Positions 9,094 through 17,939 of a DNA stretch of 64,000 bases are shown here, piece after piece. Position 1 is the stretch's first letter. The number at the start of each line of letters is the position of its first letter. Below the pieces are notes generated by a model. The model was not told where the DNA came from. It saw only the letters and a list, made by a program, of their open reading frames with translations, and did no database searches. Origin of the DNA: RBG-16-34-14 sp963798865 (GTDB lineage: Bacteria > Bacteroidota > Ignavibacteria > Ignavibacteriales > Ignavibacteriaceae); the NCBI GenBank assembly GCA_963798865.1, contig CAWCVZ010000014.1, forward strand, positions 81,539 to 145,538. The letters run 5' to 3'. Made by a program: the position numbers and the translations under genes.

Positions 9094-10095
9094 TTATTTG
9101 CCATAATGTTTTGCAATCTCTTCTTCACTCAATCGCAAAAATCTAGCAGCATTGTTGTAAAGTATATCTCTTTTTTGTTTCTCAGATAGAAATTCTGCTG
9201 TTTCTATAGCTTCAATACCTACTTTAATTGTGCCCGGCCAATTCATTTGGTCAGATCCAAACATTACACGTTTTCCAAATCCAGCTTCAACAATTTGTTT
9301 CAAATAAGAATGGAAAGCGGAACGTGGAATAACATAACAAATAACTCCCACATCAACGTAAACCTGGGGATAGGTCCATAACACCGCGAGTAAATCGTCA
9401 ATCATTGGCCATCCGGCATGCATCAGGTATATTCTCAGTTTTGGGTGGTGTACTAACAATTCTTCCACTACAAGTGGACTATGAAGCTTAGCCCTATAAT
9501 TTCCCACCCCGGGAAAATAAGGAGCACCAGGAGGACCAGGTCCAATATGTATACCCATCGGCACATCCAGATCTTCTGCAATCTTTGCATAAGGTTCAAA
9601 AAGTGAATCACTTGGTGATACACCATTATATTGAATACCAATCTCTCCGAATACCTTGAATTTTCCTGATGATAATAATTCCCGTACCCTCTCAGGGGTT
9701 AAATCTTTTTTGGAAAAATCGAACCATAAACCGGGGATTATTCTTTCTCCGCCATTTTTGATGTAATCATCAATAAAAGGTCCACTAGTCACTGCATAAA
9801 TGTTGTACTTCTGTAGAATTTCCAAGGTTTGCTCCATCAATTCTTTATCGGTAGCAGGTCCCCATATCGGATTTTCACAATCTGGATTTTTAACCCAGGT
9901 CATAAAAGTTTCCATCCAATTATTTGCAGGGTCATTGTATGGCATTTCCATTGGTGGAGCACAAATAGCTGTCGGGGGTGGGCCATTCATTGAAGCGGGA
10001 TTGGAATGAAGATGCATATCAATTATAGGAAGTTTTTCCTGAGCACAGACTGTAATGGATGCCATTAATACAAAATAGAAGATAAGTGATCTCAT
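9094..10095 (-). CDS. Exported amidohydrolase (PF04909-type TIM barrel)
   Basis: 333 residues with a signal peptide (MRSLIFYFVLMASITVCAQ) and mature start near EKLP. The metal-binding DMHLHS motif gives H28 and H30. Further barrel motifs are GIHIGPGPP, LMHAGWP and FGSDQMNW (a conserved Asp near the C-terminus). The family hydrolyses or decarboxylates aromatic and lactone substrates; none can be assigned here. The signal peptide indicates action in the periplasm. It is flanked by a cupin and a cupin remnant, so the two may once have formed a unit that was duplicated. Confidence 0.75.
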   Translation of the reverse strand: MRSLIFYFVLMASITVCAQEKLPIIDMHLHSNPASMNGPPPTAICAPPMEMPYNDPANNWMETFMTWVKNPDCENPIWGPATDKELMEQTLEILQKYNIYAVTSGPFIDDYIKNGGERIIPGLWFDFSKKDLTPERVRELLSSGKFKVFGEIGIQYNGVSPSDSLFEPYAKIAEDLDVPMGIHIGPGPPGAPYFPGVGNYRAKLHSPLVVEELLVHHPKLRIYLMHAGWPMIDDLLAVLWTYPQVYVDVGVICYVIPRSAFHSYLKQIVEAGFGKRVMFGSDQMNWPGTIKVGIEAIETAEFLSEKQKRDILYNNAARFLRLSEEEIAKHYGK

Positions 10096-10225
10096 TTCTG
10101 CTGATCTCCTTTCGCAATTTTTATTGCTTTTGCACGTAACTCATTTCAACAAAAATATTACAATAAATAATAAGAAATTCCTATTTCTAATACATTACAA
10201 TCACAAGTGCTAAATTATTATGTTA

Positions 10226-10597
10226 TTAATCTCCCGTTGGTATGATATTCCTGTTTTCTACCATTAGTATTACAGTTTTCTGTGGCGCTCTCGTTCTATG
10301 CATAACATTTTTTGTAACAGTTACACCCTGACCCGGATTTAATTCTATTGTTCTCTCCTCTAAATCAACAAAGAGTTTTCCCTCAAGGACGAAAAAGAAT
10401 TCATCATCATTCTCGTGCTTATGCCAGTGGTATTCCCCTTCAACAATTCCAACTCTTACAACACTGCTATTAACTTCTGTAAGCGTTTGGTTGAACCATT
10501 TATCTTTTACTTCCTTCACCATTTGAGGAATATCAATCAGTTCAAAGTGTTTGTATTTTATATCGAGTTTGGTTGTGTAGGGATATTGGGTCGGCAT
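10226..10597 (-). CDS. Small cupin-domain protein
   Basis: 123 residues, one cupin barrel. Motif 1 is HWHKHENDDEFFFVLEG (H57, H59, H61, E66 region) and motif 2 is NPGQGVTV...HRTRAP. The histidines probably bind a divalent metal. Single-domain cupins of this type are isomerases, dioxygenases or stress proteins; no specific role can be assigned. A truncated second copy lies on the other side of the amidohydrolase gene. Confidence 0.8.
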   Translation of the reverse strand: MPTQYPYTTKLDIKYKHFELIDIPQMVKEVKDKWFNQTLTEVNSSVVRVGIVEGEYHWHKHENDDEFFFVLEGKLFVDLEERTIELNPGQGVTVTKNVMHRTRAPQKTVILMVENRNIIPTGD

Positions 10598-10622
10598 AGT
10601 TTTCTTTCAAAGCGAATTTTCT

Positions 10623-11042
10623 TCAATTCTGATAATCAATTTTTAAGAATTTATATTTTCTAAGATTCATAAATGCTCTAATAGCCTCATCTAAGTTTAT
10701 ACTTTTTGTCTTGCTAGCAGAAACAGCTAAATTTAAGGTTCGAGCTATGTCAAGAAATTGTTTTTGTTTTTTTGAGGTCTTATAAAAAGTCCACGAAACT
10801 GATAAGAGTTTTGAAGAAGCATTTTGGATTTCATTGATATGTTCAGTTGTAAGAAGACCATTTACTATTTCTGCATGATAAAACAGGAGTTTCTCGGACA
10901 ATCCAATAATAGCTTTTTTAACTTCCACTTTAGGCTTAAGGTAAAATTCAAGAAAAAATTGTGAAATAATAAATATTAGGAGAGCACTAATAATTGTTTG
11001 AAATGTTTGGTTTTGTAACAATGAAAATAATGCATCACTCAT
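10623..11042 (-). CDS. Hypothetical protein with one N-terminal membrane helix
   Basis: 139 residues. Residues about 13-32 (FQTIISALLIFIISQFFLEF) form a single transmembrane helix. The rest is a helical, mildly basic cytoplasmic domain (IGLSEKLLFYHAEIVNGLL, SASKTKSINLDEAIRAFMNLRKYKFLKIDY). I recognise no family. It lies 25 bp upstream of the cupin on the same strand. Confidence 0.5.
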   Translation of the reverse strand: MSDALFSLLQNQTFQTIISALLIFIISQFFLEFYLKPKVEVKKAIIGLSEKLLFYHAEIVNGLLTTEHINEIQNASSKLLSVSWTFYKTSKKQKQFLDIARTLNLAVSASKTKSINLDEAIRAFMNLRKYKFLKIDYQN

Positions 11043-11228
11043 TTTTAATTTAATCGCTTACAATAATATCAAATTTAATATCAGGGAAATCATGAATTGT
11101 TATTACAGTTTTTCTGGAGTGCTTCAGTAATATTTGCAAAAGATTTATGAACATTAATTTCCCTCACATAAAACTTATAAAATTATAAAACTAATCTCAA
11201 TCGGAATATTCAGTAGGTAGCAAATATG

Positions 11229-11480
11229 TCATCCCTTCAGGATACTATTATTTTTCTGTTTTGTGTTTTCTAAAAAATAACATCCCCTCGGGATTAAAAG
11301 GAAAAATACCTATCGGTATGAAACGGTCACAAAATGTAAACAGACTGAAATTAAATCGCATTGAGGATGAAATACTTACAGCAAAATGAAAGTTGCATAA
11401 TTGAATCCTGAAGGGATGAAATTATTATAAGAAATGGATAAGATGAAAATTCAAATCCCGAAGGGATGAAATAAAACAGA
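11229..11480. repeat. Cluster of imperfect CCCGAAGGGATGAAAT repeats
   Basis: Within the gene-free stretch 11043-11496 there are about six copies of a palindrome-centred motif. Two are in CATCCCTTCAGGATA / CATCCCCTCGGGATT orientation (11229, 11281). Four are in the other orientation (11308 ACCTATCGGTATGAAAC; 11355 ATCGCATTGAGGATGAAAT; 11404 AATCCTGAAGGGATGAAAT; 11453 AAATCCCGAAGGGATGAAAT). The last four sit 47-49 bp apart, so this looks like a worn array with a period near 49 bp. No gene is seen in the remainder of the stretch. Confidence 0.6.
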
Positions 11481-11496
11481 TATTGAATATCTGCTT

Positions 11497-11860
11497 CTAT
11501 ACGTTTAATGGCGTCCCCTGGTGAAAAATCATTTGCCATTTCCCATTCTGGTTCTGCCAGATTGAGCTTCGCAAAGAATGTGTTTTTTTACTGCTATTAA
11601 CAATTTTTTTTTCAGTCTGATATGTTACCAGAACGGTACCAGGAATTATTTCAATAGAATTAAAATCGTTAATGGTATATTTTATTTCGGGGAGATTTGG
11701 TATATTCATTTAGGATATCCTGCTTACTATATTTTTTACCTGATTCCCCGATCTCAAAAAAATCATCTGCCAGCAGTTCATTTAATCTCTCTTTAGATTT
11801 GCGAACTTCAGGCTGAAGTAATTCGACTTCCAGATTTTTAATTAAATCAGAATTAATCAT
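11497..11860 (-). pseudogene. Frameshifted DUF4440/SnoaL-like small protein
   Basis: Two overlapping minus-strand frames make one protein. The N-terminal half (11669-11860) contains VRKSKERLNELLADDFFEIG and the C-terminal half (11497-11709) contains IKYTINDFNSIEIIPGTVL and SSIWQNQNGKWQMIFHQGTPL. Joined near 11700 they give a ~120-residue NTF2-fold protein typical of DUF4440. A single-base change near 11700 breaks the frame. Either the gene is inactive or the base call is wrong. Confidence 0.7.
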
Positions 11861-11888
11861 CTCACTCTAAATTCGTTTAACAACAAAG

Positions 11889-11933
11889 ATTGCTTCATCG
11901 TGATAAACCTGTTTGCCGACAGGCAAAATCCGG
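11889..11933. repeat. Short palindromic intergenic repeat
   Basis: CCTGTTTGCCGACAGGCAAAATCCGG contains the inverted pair TTTGCC/GGCAAA. A similar CCTGCCGGGCAAG core occurs inside the coding sequence near 63305. Confidence 0.4.
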
Positions 11934-11950
11934 ATTATTAATGACATCTT

Positions 11951-12706
11951 TTATTTTACTTTCACTTTTTTCTTTTTCACAGTTTTGGTTTTACCATTTT
12001 TCTTAATCGTTGTTTTTTTAACAACCACTTTTGATGAATGCGGTGTGTAATGAACCCGTGATACTGTCCTTACACGCGTTGTTTTGGTAATTGTAAAAGC
12101 TTTTCTGTGTGGAAGAACCCTTGTATAATAAATATGCCTTGCAACAGGATGAAAAGGATGCCACCAGTGCGGATAATATCCAAAATAAAATGCAGAACGA
12201 TACGGGCGATAAGCAGGTGCGTACATAAACCCTATGATCGGCCACGTATGAACCTGAACAACAGTTGGAACCACATAAACATTTTTACCATAAATTTTAT
12301 TATTGCCGTGAATTTGTAAATTGTAATCGTCGTCGGTTTTTTCCACTTCAATAGTTGCAACATCCTGGTATTCATCTTTTGCCGTTGGCACCTGCAAAAC
12401 AACAATATGTGTGTTATCGGCAGTCTCATCATTAACCCTGATATAATCAACTTCACCGTTATTATCGAGATCGAGATTATTAATACCCCTGTCAGGATCA
12501 TTCAGAGCTTTTTCAAAATCTTCGAGGTTTTTGGATTCCTTAAACAAATCTCCAACCGCTTGTAAATCCAGTCCGGCAACATCATCAGAATCACTGGGAG
12601 TAAAAGTTATATTTTCCATTGCGTAAGTAATACTGCCGCCAAATAAAAATAACAGGGTAATTATGCTTATGAGAAATTGCTTTTTCATTTTATTATCCTT
12701 TTTCAT
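11951..12706 (-). CDS. Secreted hypothetical protein with basic C-terminal tail
   Basis: 251 residues. The first ATG gives MKKDNKMKKQ; the internal ATG six codons later is an equally good start. A signal peptide (FLISIITLLFLFGGSITYA) leads into an acidic domain (about 30-130; EVDYIRVND, IVVLQVP). An aromatic, His/Trp/Tyr-rich middle follows (FYFGYYPHWWHPFHPVARH), and the tail is very basic (KKTTIKKNGKTKTVKKKKVKVK). The change from acidic to Lys-rich is striking and suggests binding to a polyanion or surface. No characterised family is recognised. Confidence 0.7.
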   Translation of the reverse strand: MKKDNKMKKQFLISIITLLFLFGGSITYAMENITFTPSDSDDVAGLDLQAVGDLFKESKNLEDFEKALNDPDRGINNLDLDNNGEVDYIRVNDETADNTHIVVLQVPTAKDEYQDVATIEVEKTDDDYNLQIHGNNKIYGKNVYVVPTVVQVHTWPIIGFMYAPAYRPYRSAFYFGYYPHWWHPFHPVARHIYYTRVLPHRKAFTITKTTRVRTVSRVHYTPHSSKVVVKKTTIKKNGKTKTVKKKKVKVK

Positions 12707-12814
12707 AATTTCAAATTTATTTTATTAATCTTCGCTTATTGAAATTTAACATAGAAAAATATAATCATTATCTCAATTGAATTTTTTGGTGGAGAATAAA
12801 AGATAGGCACTGGT

Positions 12815-12862
12815 AGTTGGGTAGATTGCTTCGCCCCGATTAAGTCGGGACTTGCGCTGACA
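12815..12862. repeat. Degenerate palindromic intergenic repeat
   Basis: ATTGCTTCGCCCCGATTAAGTCGGGACTTGCG holds a CCCGA/TCGGG stem. It looks like a worn copy of a dispersed palindrome and sits just downstream of the GT9 gene stop on the minus strand. Confidence 0.4.
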
Positions 12863-12870
12863 TTTTTTGG

Positions 12871-14013
12871 TTAATCATTATTCATTTCAAGGTTCAGCAA
12901 GGTATCTACCTGGTGAATGGCGGCTTCAATACTTATCATCCGCAAGCAAAATGATCCGTATTGTTCACCTTCAGGAATCCGGTCGAAACATTTGTCTGTT
13001 GTACATACCGGACACGAATCAAGCCCTTTCAAAGTTACGCATTGCTCGACTTTCTTATAAACGTCCCATTCGAGGTCGTGATGAATGCGAAAAAAAGCTA
13101 ACGACATTGTCCCAATAGCTATTGCAAGGTGCCGGGGTCCTGAATCGTTTGAGATACAAAGCGAGCAGCGTTCGAGTATAGCAGCAAGGTGACCAATACT
13201 CTCCCCGCAATAAACCTCGAAGATTTCTGTTTGAAGATGTTTCTTTATGTCAGCAATCACCTCATTGTCCTGCTCTCCCTTTAGAAGCACAACGATAACA
13301 TTATGTCTTGTCGTAATGTTGTTGATGAGAGCAGCGTACCTTTCGGGGGGCCACACTTTATACTTGCCACTCGCACCAGGATGAACTGCCACAATTCTCT
13401 TCAATGGCGGGAGGTGAAATTGCTTGAACAATAGATCGGCCCAGGTAGAAGAAATTTCCGGGATGACATATTCGGTTTTTAAGGAATGAACTGTAACACC
13501 TATTGTACGAACTAAATCGCAATAGTACTCCACCACACCTCCTCTTGATTTTTCGATATCAGGTGTATGTGTCAGGAGCCAACGTAATCCTTGATTCCTG
13601 GCTCCAATGCGATTTGTTGCCCCGGAAGCCAATGCCCATAGTATGAACCTATCTTTATATGGGAATGTGGAAATTACCGTGTCAAAATTCTTCCGTCTCA
13701 GAAACCTGATCACTGCCAGTTCTGCTTTCACTCTAGCGATGATACTCAAAGACTTGAAAGCATAACGGTTCAGAGTGTACAATTCATCGATGTTCTTGTT
13801 CGTTGCCAGGAAAGAGTTATCTCTCTCTATTTGTGATGGATATAAGTTAGCAAACGGGTTTTCCTTGGTTGCGTCCATTGTCCGGCGATACGTTGTAAAT
13901 ACACATACAAATGAATCGGGGAATGATCTTTTAAGCTCACGAAGTGCAGGAGATAAAGTAATATGGTCACCGAGGCCCCCTTCAGTAATGAACAGAATTC
14001 GTTTCGGAATCAT
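12871..14013 (-). CDS. Glycosyltransferase family 9 (heptosyltransferase-like)
   Basis: 380 residues. The N-terminal Rossmann half begins LFITEGGLGDHITLSPALRELKRSFPD, the classic GT9 start (GGLGD). The C-terminal half has AVHPGASGKYKVWPPERY and SNDSGPRHLAIAIG, the nucleotide-sugar site. GT9 enzymes add heptose or related sugars to lipopolysaccharide core on the cytoplasmic face. A C-terminal cysteine cluster (DSCPVCTTDKC, SFCLR) is present. The base composition is visibly more GC-rich than flanking genes, which suggests acquisition. It stands alone, with no other LPS gene nearby. Confidence 0.88.
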   Translation of the reverse strand: MIPKRILFITEGGLGDHITLSPALRELKRSFPDSFVCVFTTYRRTMDATKENPFANLYPSQIERDNSFLATNKNIDELYTLNRYAFKSLSIIARVKAELAVIRFLRRKNFDTVISTFPYKDRFILWALASGATNRIGARNQGLRWLLTHTPDIEKSRGGVVEYYCDLVRTIGVTVHSLKTEYVIPEISSTWADLLFKQFHLPPLKRIVAVHPGASGKYKVWPPERYAALINNITTRHNVIVVLLKGEQDNEVIADIKKHLQTEIFEVYCGESIGHLAAILERCSLCISNDSGPRHLAIAIGTMSLAFFRIHHDLEWDVYKKVEQCVTLKGLDSCPVCTTDKCFDRIPEGEQYGSFCLRMISIEAAIHQVDTLLNLEMNND

Positions 14014-14140
14014 ACAATAAATTTAACGTAAAAAATTATAAAAATTAACTCAGGCAAATTTTTGATTTTAGGAGGAACCCATTCATTCTAGAAATTCTCC
14101 TCACCCATTTACTTTTCTTAACAAAGAAATCTGCCCAGGA

Positions 14141-15202
14141 TTAATTTTTCTTTTTTTCCAGGTTTAACAAAAACTGTTTACGCCACATTCCTCCGCCATA
14201 GCCGACTAACTGACCATCTTTTCCAATTACTCTGTGGCAGGGAATTATTATTGCAATCCTGTTATCTCCATTTGCTCTTGCAACTGCTCTTATCGCCTTT
14301 GGATTTCCTAATGCAATTGCCTGTTCCTGGTAAGACCTTGTTTTGCCGAAAGGAATTTTTTGCAGTTCCTTCCAAACCTTCTGCTGAAATTCTGTTCCAT
14401 TTAATACTAATGGCAGTTCGAAAGTTTTTCTTTTCCCTTCAAAGTATTCATTCAACTGTTTGTTCAGTTCATCAAAGTATTTGCTTTGTCCCGGGACGAA
14501 TTCAGCATCAAAGATTTTTTTCAATCTTTTAATCTGTGTTTCAAGCATTCGCCTGTCAACAAATTCAAGAAGGCAGATTCCATCTTCTGTCGCTCCGGCA
14601 AGCATAGGACCAAATGGAGTTAAAATTCTTGTTACAGAAATAATATTTTTGCTTTTACTCTTTGAAGGAGGAAACCCTGTAAGCTTCTTAAAAGTTTCTG
14701 TAAATCCGCTTAAAGATTCATAACCGGTGTTAAATGCAGATTCAACAACCTTCTCACCGTATTTAATTTGTCCAAAAGCTTTATTTACTCTAAGCAATCT
14801 TAAATAGGTTTGAAAAGTCATTCCGTGATATTTTTTAAACCACCTTCTTGCTCTTGCAGGATCAATATTTCTTTCTTTAAAATCTGCATTTGTCAATCTT
14901 GTAATCTGTTTTTCTTCTATTTCTTTCAGAAGATCTTTCAGCCAATCAGGTGCTTCTCCGTTTAACTGGAGGGGATGACAAACTTTGCATGGTCTGTACC
15001 CATATTGCAGCGCTTCCTTAGCGGAAGAAAAGAAATCAACATTTTCTTCTTTAGGTTTTCGGGCAGTGCACGTAGGTCTGCAGAAAACTCCTGTTGTTTT
15101 AATCCCGACAAAAAATATTCCTTCAAAGCTACTGTCTTTATTTAACAGAGCAGCGTACATCGTTTTTCTATCCGGCATAAATAAATTATACATGTTATTC
15201 AC
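14141..15202 (-). CDS. ada: Bifunctional Ada: DNA methyl-phosphotriester repair / AraC-type regulator / O6-methylguanine methyltransferase
   Basis: 353 residues with the full three-part architecture of E. coli Ada (354 residues). The N-terminal zinc domain has C41 (acceptor), C45, C72 and C75 (FCRPTC, RPCKVC). An AraC HTH region follows at about 90-180 (ARRWFKKYHGMTFQTYLRLLRVNKAFG). The C-terminal methyltransferase domain has the active-site IIPCHRVIG (C322). The protein repairs alkylated DNA and, once methylated, activates its regulon. It is transcribed alone on the minus strand. Confidence 0.95.
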   Translation of the reverse strand: MNNMYNLFMPDRKTMYAALLNKDSSFEGIFFVGIKTTGVFCRPTCTARKPKEENVDFFSSAKEALQYGYRPCKVCHPLQLNGEAPDWLKDLLKEIEEKQITRLTNADFKERNIDPARARRWFKKYHGMTFQTYLRLLRVNKAFGQIKYGEKVVESAFNTGYESLSGFTETFKKLTGFPPSKSKSKNIISVTRILTPFGPMLAGATEDGICLLEFVDRRMLETQIKRLKKIFDAEFVPGQSKYFDELNKQLNEYFEGKRKTFELPLVLNGTEFQQKVWKELQKIPFGKTRSYQEQAIALGNPKAIRAVARANGDNRIAIIIPCHRVIGKDGQLVGYGGGMWRKQFLLNLEKKKN

Positions 15203-15284
15203 TTTTGATTCTAATTTTTGTTTATAAACTTAAAAAGATATGGCTATGAGTTCAACCGGAAAATTGACAAGTAATTTTGAGAGG

Positions 15285-15335
15285 AAATTCAAGTGCAAGT
15301 TCAAGTGCAAAGTTCAGAGGTTGAACAATTGTCTA
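15285..15335. repeat. TTCAAG-type intergenic hexamer repeat
   Basis: AATTCAAGTGCAAGTTCAAGTGCAAAGTTCAGAGGTTGAAC: degenerate AAGTTC/AAGTGC units between divergent ada and the ClC gene. The same units occur at 18664-18724, 47159-47205 and 48255-48335. Confidence 0.5.
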
Positions 15336-15401
15336 TTTGGAATTTTCCGGTAAAAATTCCAATATTACACAAAGAATAATATCAGTTAATAAAGAATCAA
15401 T

Positions 15402-16706
15402 TTGATTTTCCCTGCAAAAAAATATTTTCATTCCGGACTATTATGGCTTAAAAACAATTTAACCAGCGGCCAGTACATGATTTTATGGAGCTTTATTGTT
15501 GGGCTGACCGCAGGTCTTTTAGCTGTAAGTTTAAAAACTTTGGTTCATTATGTGCAATATTTCTTAACCGGGTATTATAAATACGAGTATCTTAATTATA
15601 TCATAATAATTCTTCCATTAGCTGGTATCCTGCTTACAATTTCGTTTATAAAATTCTTTCTTAAAGATAAATTTGGTAAAGGTTCAGCTCATATTCTCCA
15701 TTCGATAGCAAAAAAATCAAGCTTCGTTGAAAAAGAAACAATATACTCTCATATAATCTCCAGTGCATTCACAGTTGGTTTTGGAGGTTCAGTTGGTTTA
15801 GAATCTCCGATTGTTGTTACAGGTTCAGCCGTAGGTTCCAATTTCGGCAGAGTAATTCTTATGAATTATAAAGAGCGGACAATATTGCTAGCAAGCGGTG
15901 CCGCGGCTGGTATTGCTGCAGTTTTTAATGCGCCAATCGCAGGTGTGATGTTTGCACTTGAAGTATTGATGACTGACATTACAATAACTGCTTTCATCCC
16001 GATTATTATTGCATCTGCTGCAGGGGCTCTTTGTTCCAATATTATTTTGCAGGAAAAAATTCTTTTATCATTTAGCCTTCGTCATCCTTTCGATTATAAA
16101 AATATTCCTTTTTATATAGGATTGGGAATTATAACAAGTCTGTTTTCTATATTCTATGCGAGAAGCTTTTTAAAGATTGAAAAATTATTTAAGAAGGGAA
16201 AAAAGAGAACTTATACTAAAGCAATTATCGGGGGAATATTACTAGGGGTAATAATTTTAGTTTTCCCTCCTCTTTATGGTGAAGGATATGAAAGTATTAA
16301 AATCCTGGCAAGCAATAATCCCGAAAGGATTTTAGACAACAGCTTCTTTACCTTTTTTAAAGGAAACGAAATTTTTCTGATTATATTCATTGCGGTTATC
16401 GGGTTAGTAAAAGTAATTGCCGCCTCTATAACTATTGGCAGCGGCGGTAATGGCGGAAATTTTGCACCCTCTTTATTCAGCGGATCATTTATTGGATTTG
16501 CTTATTCAAAATTATTTTGGATGATGGGAATACAATTGCCCGTATTCAATTTTATTATAGTTGCAATGGCAGGAGTACTTACAGGAATTATGTACGCTCC
16601 TTTAACAGGTATTTTCTTAATTGCCGAAGTTACCGGCGGATACCAGTTAATTATTCCCCTGATGATTGTATCCACTATGACTTATGCAATAGTGAAAGCA
16701 TTTTGA
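15402..16706 (+). CDS. ClC-family chloride channel / H+-Cl- antiporter, membrane part
   Basis: 434 residues from a TTG start. About ten membrane helices carry the ClC selectivity motifs: GSVGLESPIV (gating Glu conserved, so probably an exchanger) and SGGNGGNFAPSLFSG. The C-terminal membrane helix region reads YAPLTGIFLIAEVTGGYQ. It is an inner-membrane anion carrier. The frame stops at TGA 16704-16706 exactly where a cytoplasmic CBS-domain pair should follow; that pair is still readable downstream in other frames (next entry). Confidence 0.88.
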   Translation: MIFPAKKYFHSGLLWLKNNLTSGQYMILWSFIVGLTAGLLAVSLKTLVHYVQYFLTGYYKYEYLNYIIIILPLAGILLTISFIKFFLKDKFGKGSAHILHSIAKKSSFVEKETIYSHIISSAFTVGFGGSVGLESPIVVTGSAVGSNFGRVILMNYKERTILLASGAAAGIAAVFNAPIAGVMFALEVLMTDITITAFIPIIIASAAGALCSNIILQEKILLSFSLRHPFDYKNIPFYIGLGIITSLFSIFYARSFLKIEKLFKKGKKRTYTKAIIGGILLGVIILVFPPLYGEGYESIKILASNNPERILDNSFFTFFKGNEIFLIIFIAVIGLVKVIAASITIGSGGNGGNFAPSLFSGSFIGFAYSKLFWMMGIQLPVFNFIIVAMAGVLTGIMYAPLTGIFLIAEVTGGYQLIIPLMIVSTMTYAIVKAF

Positions 16707-17187
16707 GCCTTATTCGATTGATAAAAAAGACCTGGCTGAAAAGGGTGATTTGCTAACCCACAATAAGGATAAAAATATTTTAACAATGCTCGAATTATCT
16801 TCTTTAATAGAAACAAATTTTAAAATTGTTCCAGTAAGGCAAATATTAACCAGCTTATAGAAATAATTTCTCATTCTAAAAGAAATATTTTCCCGGTCGT
16901 GGATTCTAGTAGTAATCTCATTGGAGTAATTTCACTGGACGAAATTCGAGAATTTCTTTTTGAGATGTCAGTTTATAAAGAAGTTCTTGCCGTCGAACTT
17001 ATGAGCAAACCACCGGCAGTAGTTGAATATCAATGAAAATATGGATTCGGTTATGAAAAAATTTGATGAGACCGGTGCATGGAACCTGCCTGTTGTTGAG
17101 AACAAAAAATATATCGGGTTTATTTCTAAATCGAGTGTGTTCTCCAAATACAGAAGCAAGCTTATAGCTGATTATTCAGATGAGTAA
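16704..17187 (+). pseudogene. Broken CBS-domain tail of the ClC gene
   Basis: Directly after the ClC stop, shifting frame by one base continues the protein as EPYSIDKKDLAEKGDLL...FKIVPVR. A second shift near 16845 gives NQLIEIISHSKRNIFPVVD and NLIGVISLDEIREFLFE up to VVEYQ-stop. A third shift near 17033 gives NMDSVMKKFDETGAWNLPVV...SKYRSKLIADYSDE ending at TAA 17187. Together these are a normal Bateman (two-CBS) module, which would sense adenosine nucleotides. At least three single-base shifts separate it from the channel. Confidence 0.8.
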
Positions 17188-17291
17188 AAGCTGCTGAACA
17201 AAAATTCTTTTGAACAATTTTGAAGGTTTTAATTTCTTCGGATAAAAACCTATTTTTAAATAAAATTTTTTCCAAATTAACCCTAAACCAA

Positions 17292-17939
17292 ATGAATTTT
17301 AAAAATAACATACTTGAGCTGATAGGCAGTACACCTCTCATTAAACTTAACAAAATAAACAAAGGTTTAAAGCCGCAAATCTTTGCAAAGATGGAATCTC
17401 ATAATCCTGGCGGAAGTGTTAAAGACAGGATTGGTATTGCAATGCTTGATGCTGCAGAAAAGAAAGGAATAATATTCCCTGGCGGAACCGTGATTGAAGC
17501 AACAAGCGGAAATACAGGAATTGGTTTGGCATTGGCGTGCGCGGTTAAAGGATACAAATCTATTTTTGTTGTTACAGATAAAGTTAGCCAGGAAAAAATT
17601 AATTACCTTAAAGCTTTTGGCGGGGAAGTAATTGTAGTTTCAAATGCTGTTGAACCGGATAATCCTGAATATTATGTGAATGTTGCAAAAAGAATCTCGA
17701 AGGAAACACCCAATTCATTTTTTCCTTACCAGTATTCAAATCCTGCAAACCCGGAAATTCATTATAAAACAACCGGACCTGAAATCTGGCGGGATACGGA
17801 GGGAAAAATTACTCACTTTGTTTCAAGCATTGGAACAGGCGGAACAATAAGCGGAACAGGAAGATTCCTGAAAGAAAAAAATCCTAGATATAAAAGTTAT
17901 TGGTGCCGATCCACTTGGCTCAATTTTCAAAACTTATAA
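17292..17939 (+). CDS. Cystathionine beta-synthase, 5' part (frameshifted)
   Basis: PLP beta-family catalytic domain. An in-frame ATG at 17292 gives MNFKNNILELIGSTPLIKLN, the normal family N-terminus; an ORF start at 17220 would add 24 unusual residues and is less likely. PLP lysine K44 lies in GGSVKDRIG, the phosphate loop is TSGNTGIG (71-78), and SSIGTGGTISG follows. Near 17885 one extra base shifts the frame, and the last ~20 codons to 17939 are out of register. The correct frame continues to 18654 (next entry). Confidence 0.85.
   Translation: MNFKNNILELIGSTPLIKLNKINKGLKPQIFAKMESHNPGGSVKDRIGIAMLDAAEKKGIIFPGGTVIEATSGNTGIGLALACAVKGYKSIFVVTDKVSQEKINYLKAFGGEVIVVSNAVEPDNPEYYVNVAKRISKETPNSFFPYQYSNPANPEIHYKTTGPEIWRDTEGKITHFVSSIGTGGTISGTGRFLKEKNPRYKSYWCRSTWLNFQNL

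Noticed and set aside
11229..11480. Possible CRISPR array
   Set aside because: Copies are imperfect, palindromic and in both orientations, with no cas genes.
12018..12501. Minus-strand open frames overlapping the secreted basic protein
   Set aside because: They are alternative frames of the gene 11951-12706, which has a clear signal peptide and coherent composition.
17220..17291. Longer N-terminus of cystathionine beta-synthase
   Set aside because: The extra 24 residues are low-complexity and the family N-terminus starts at the ATG 17292.
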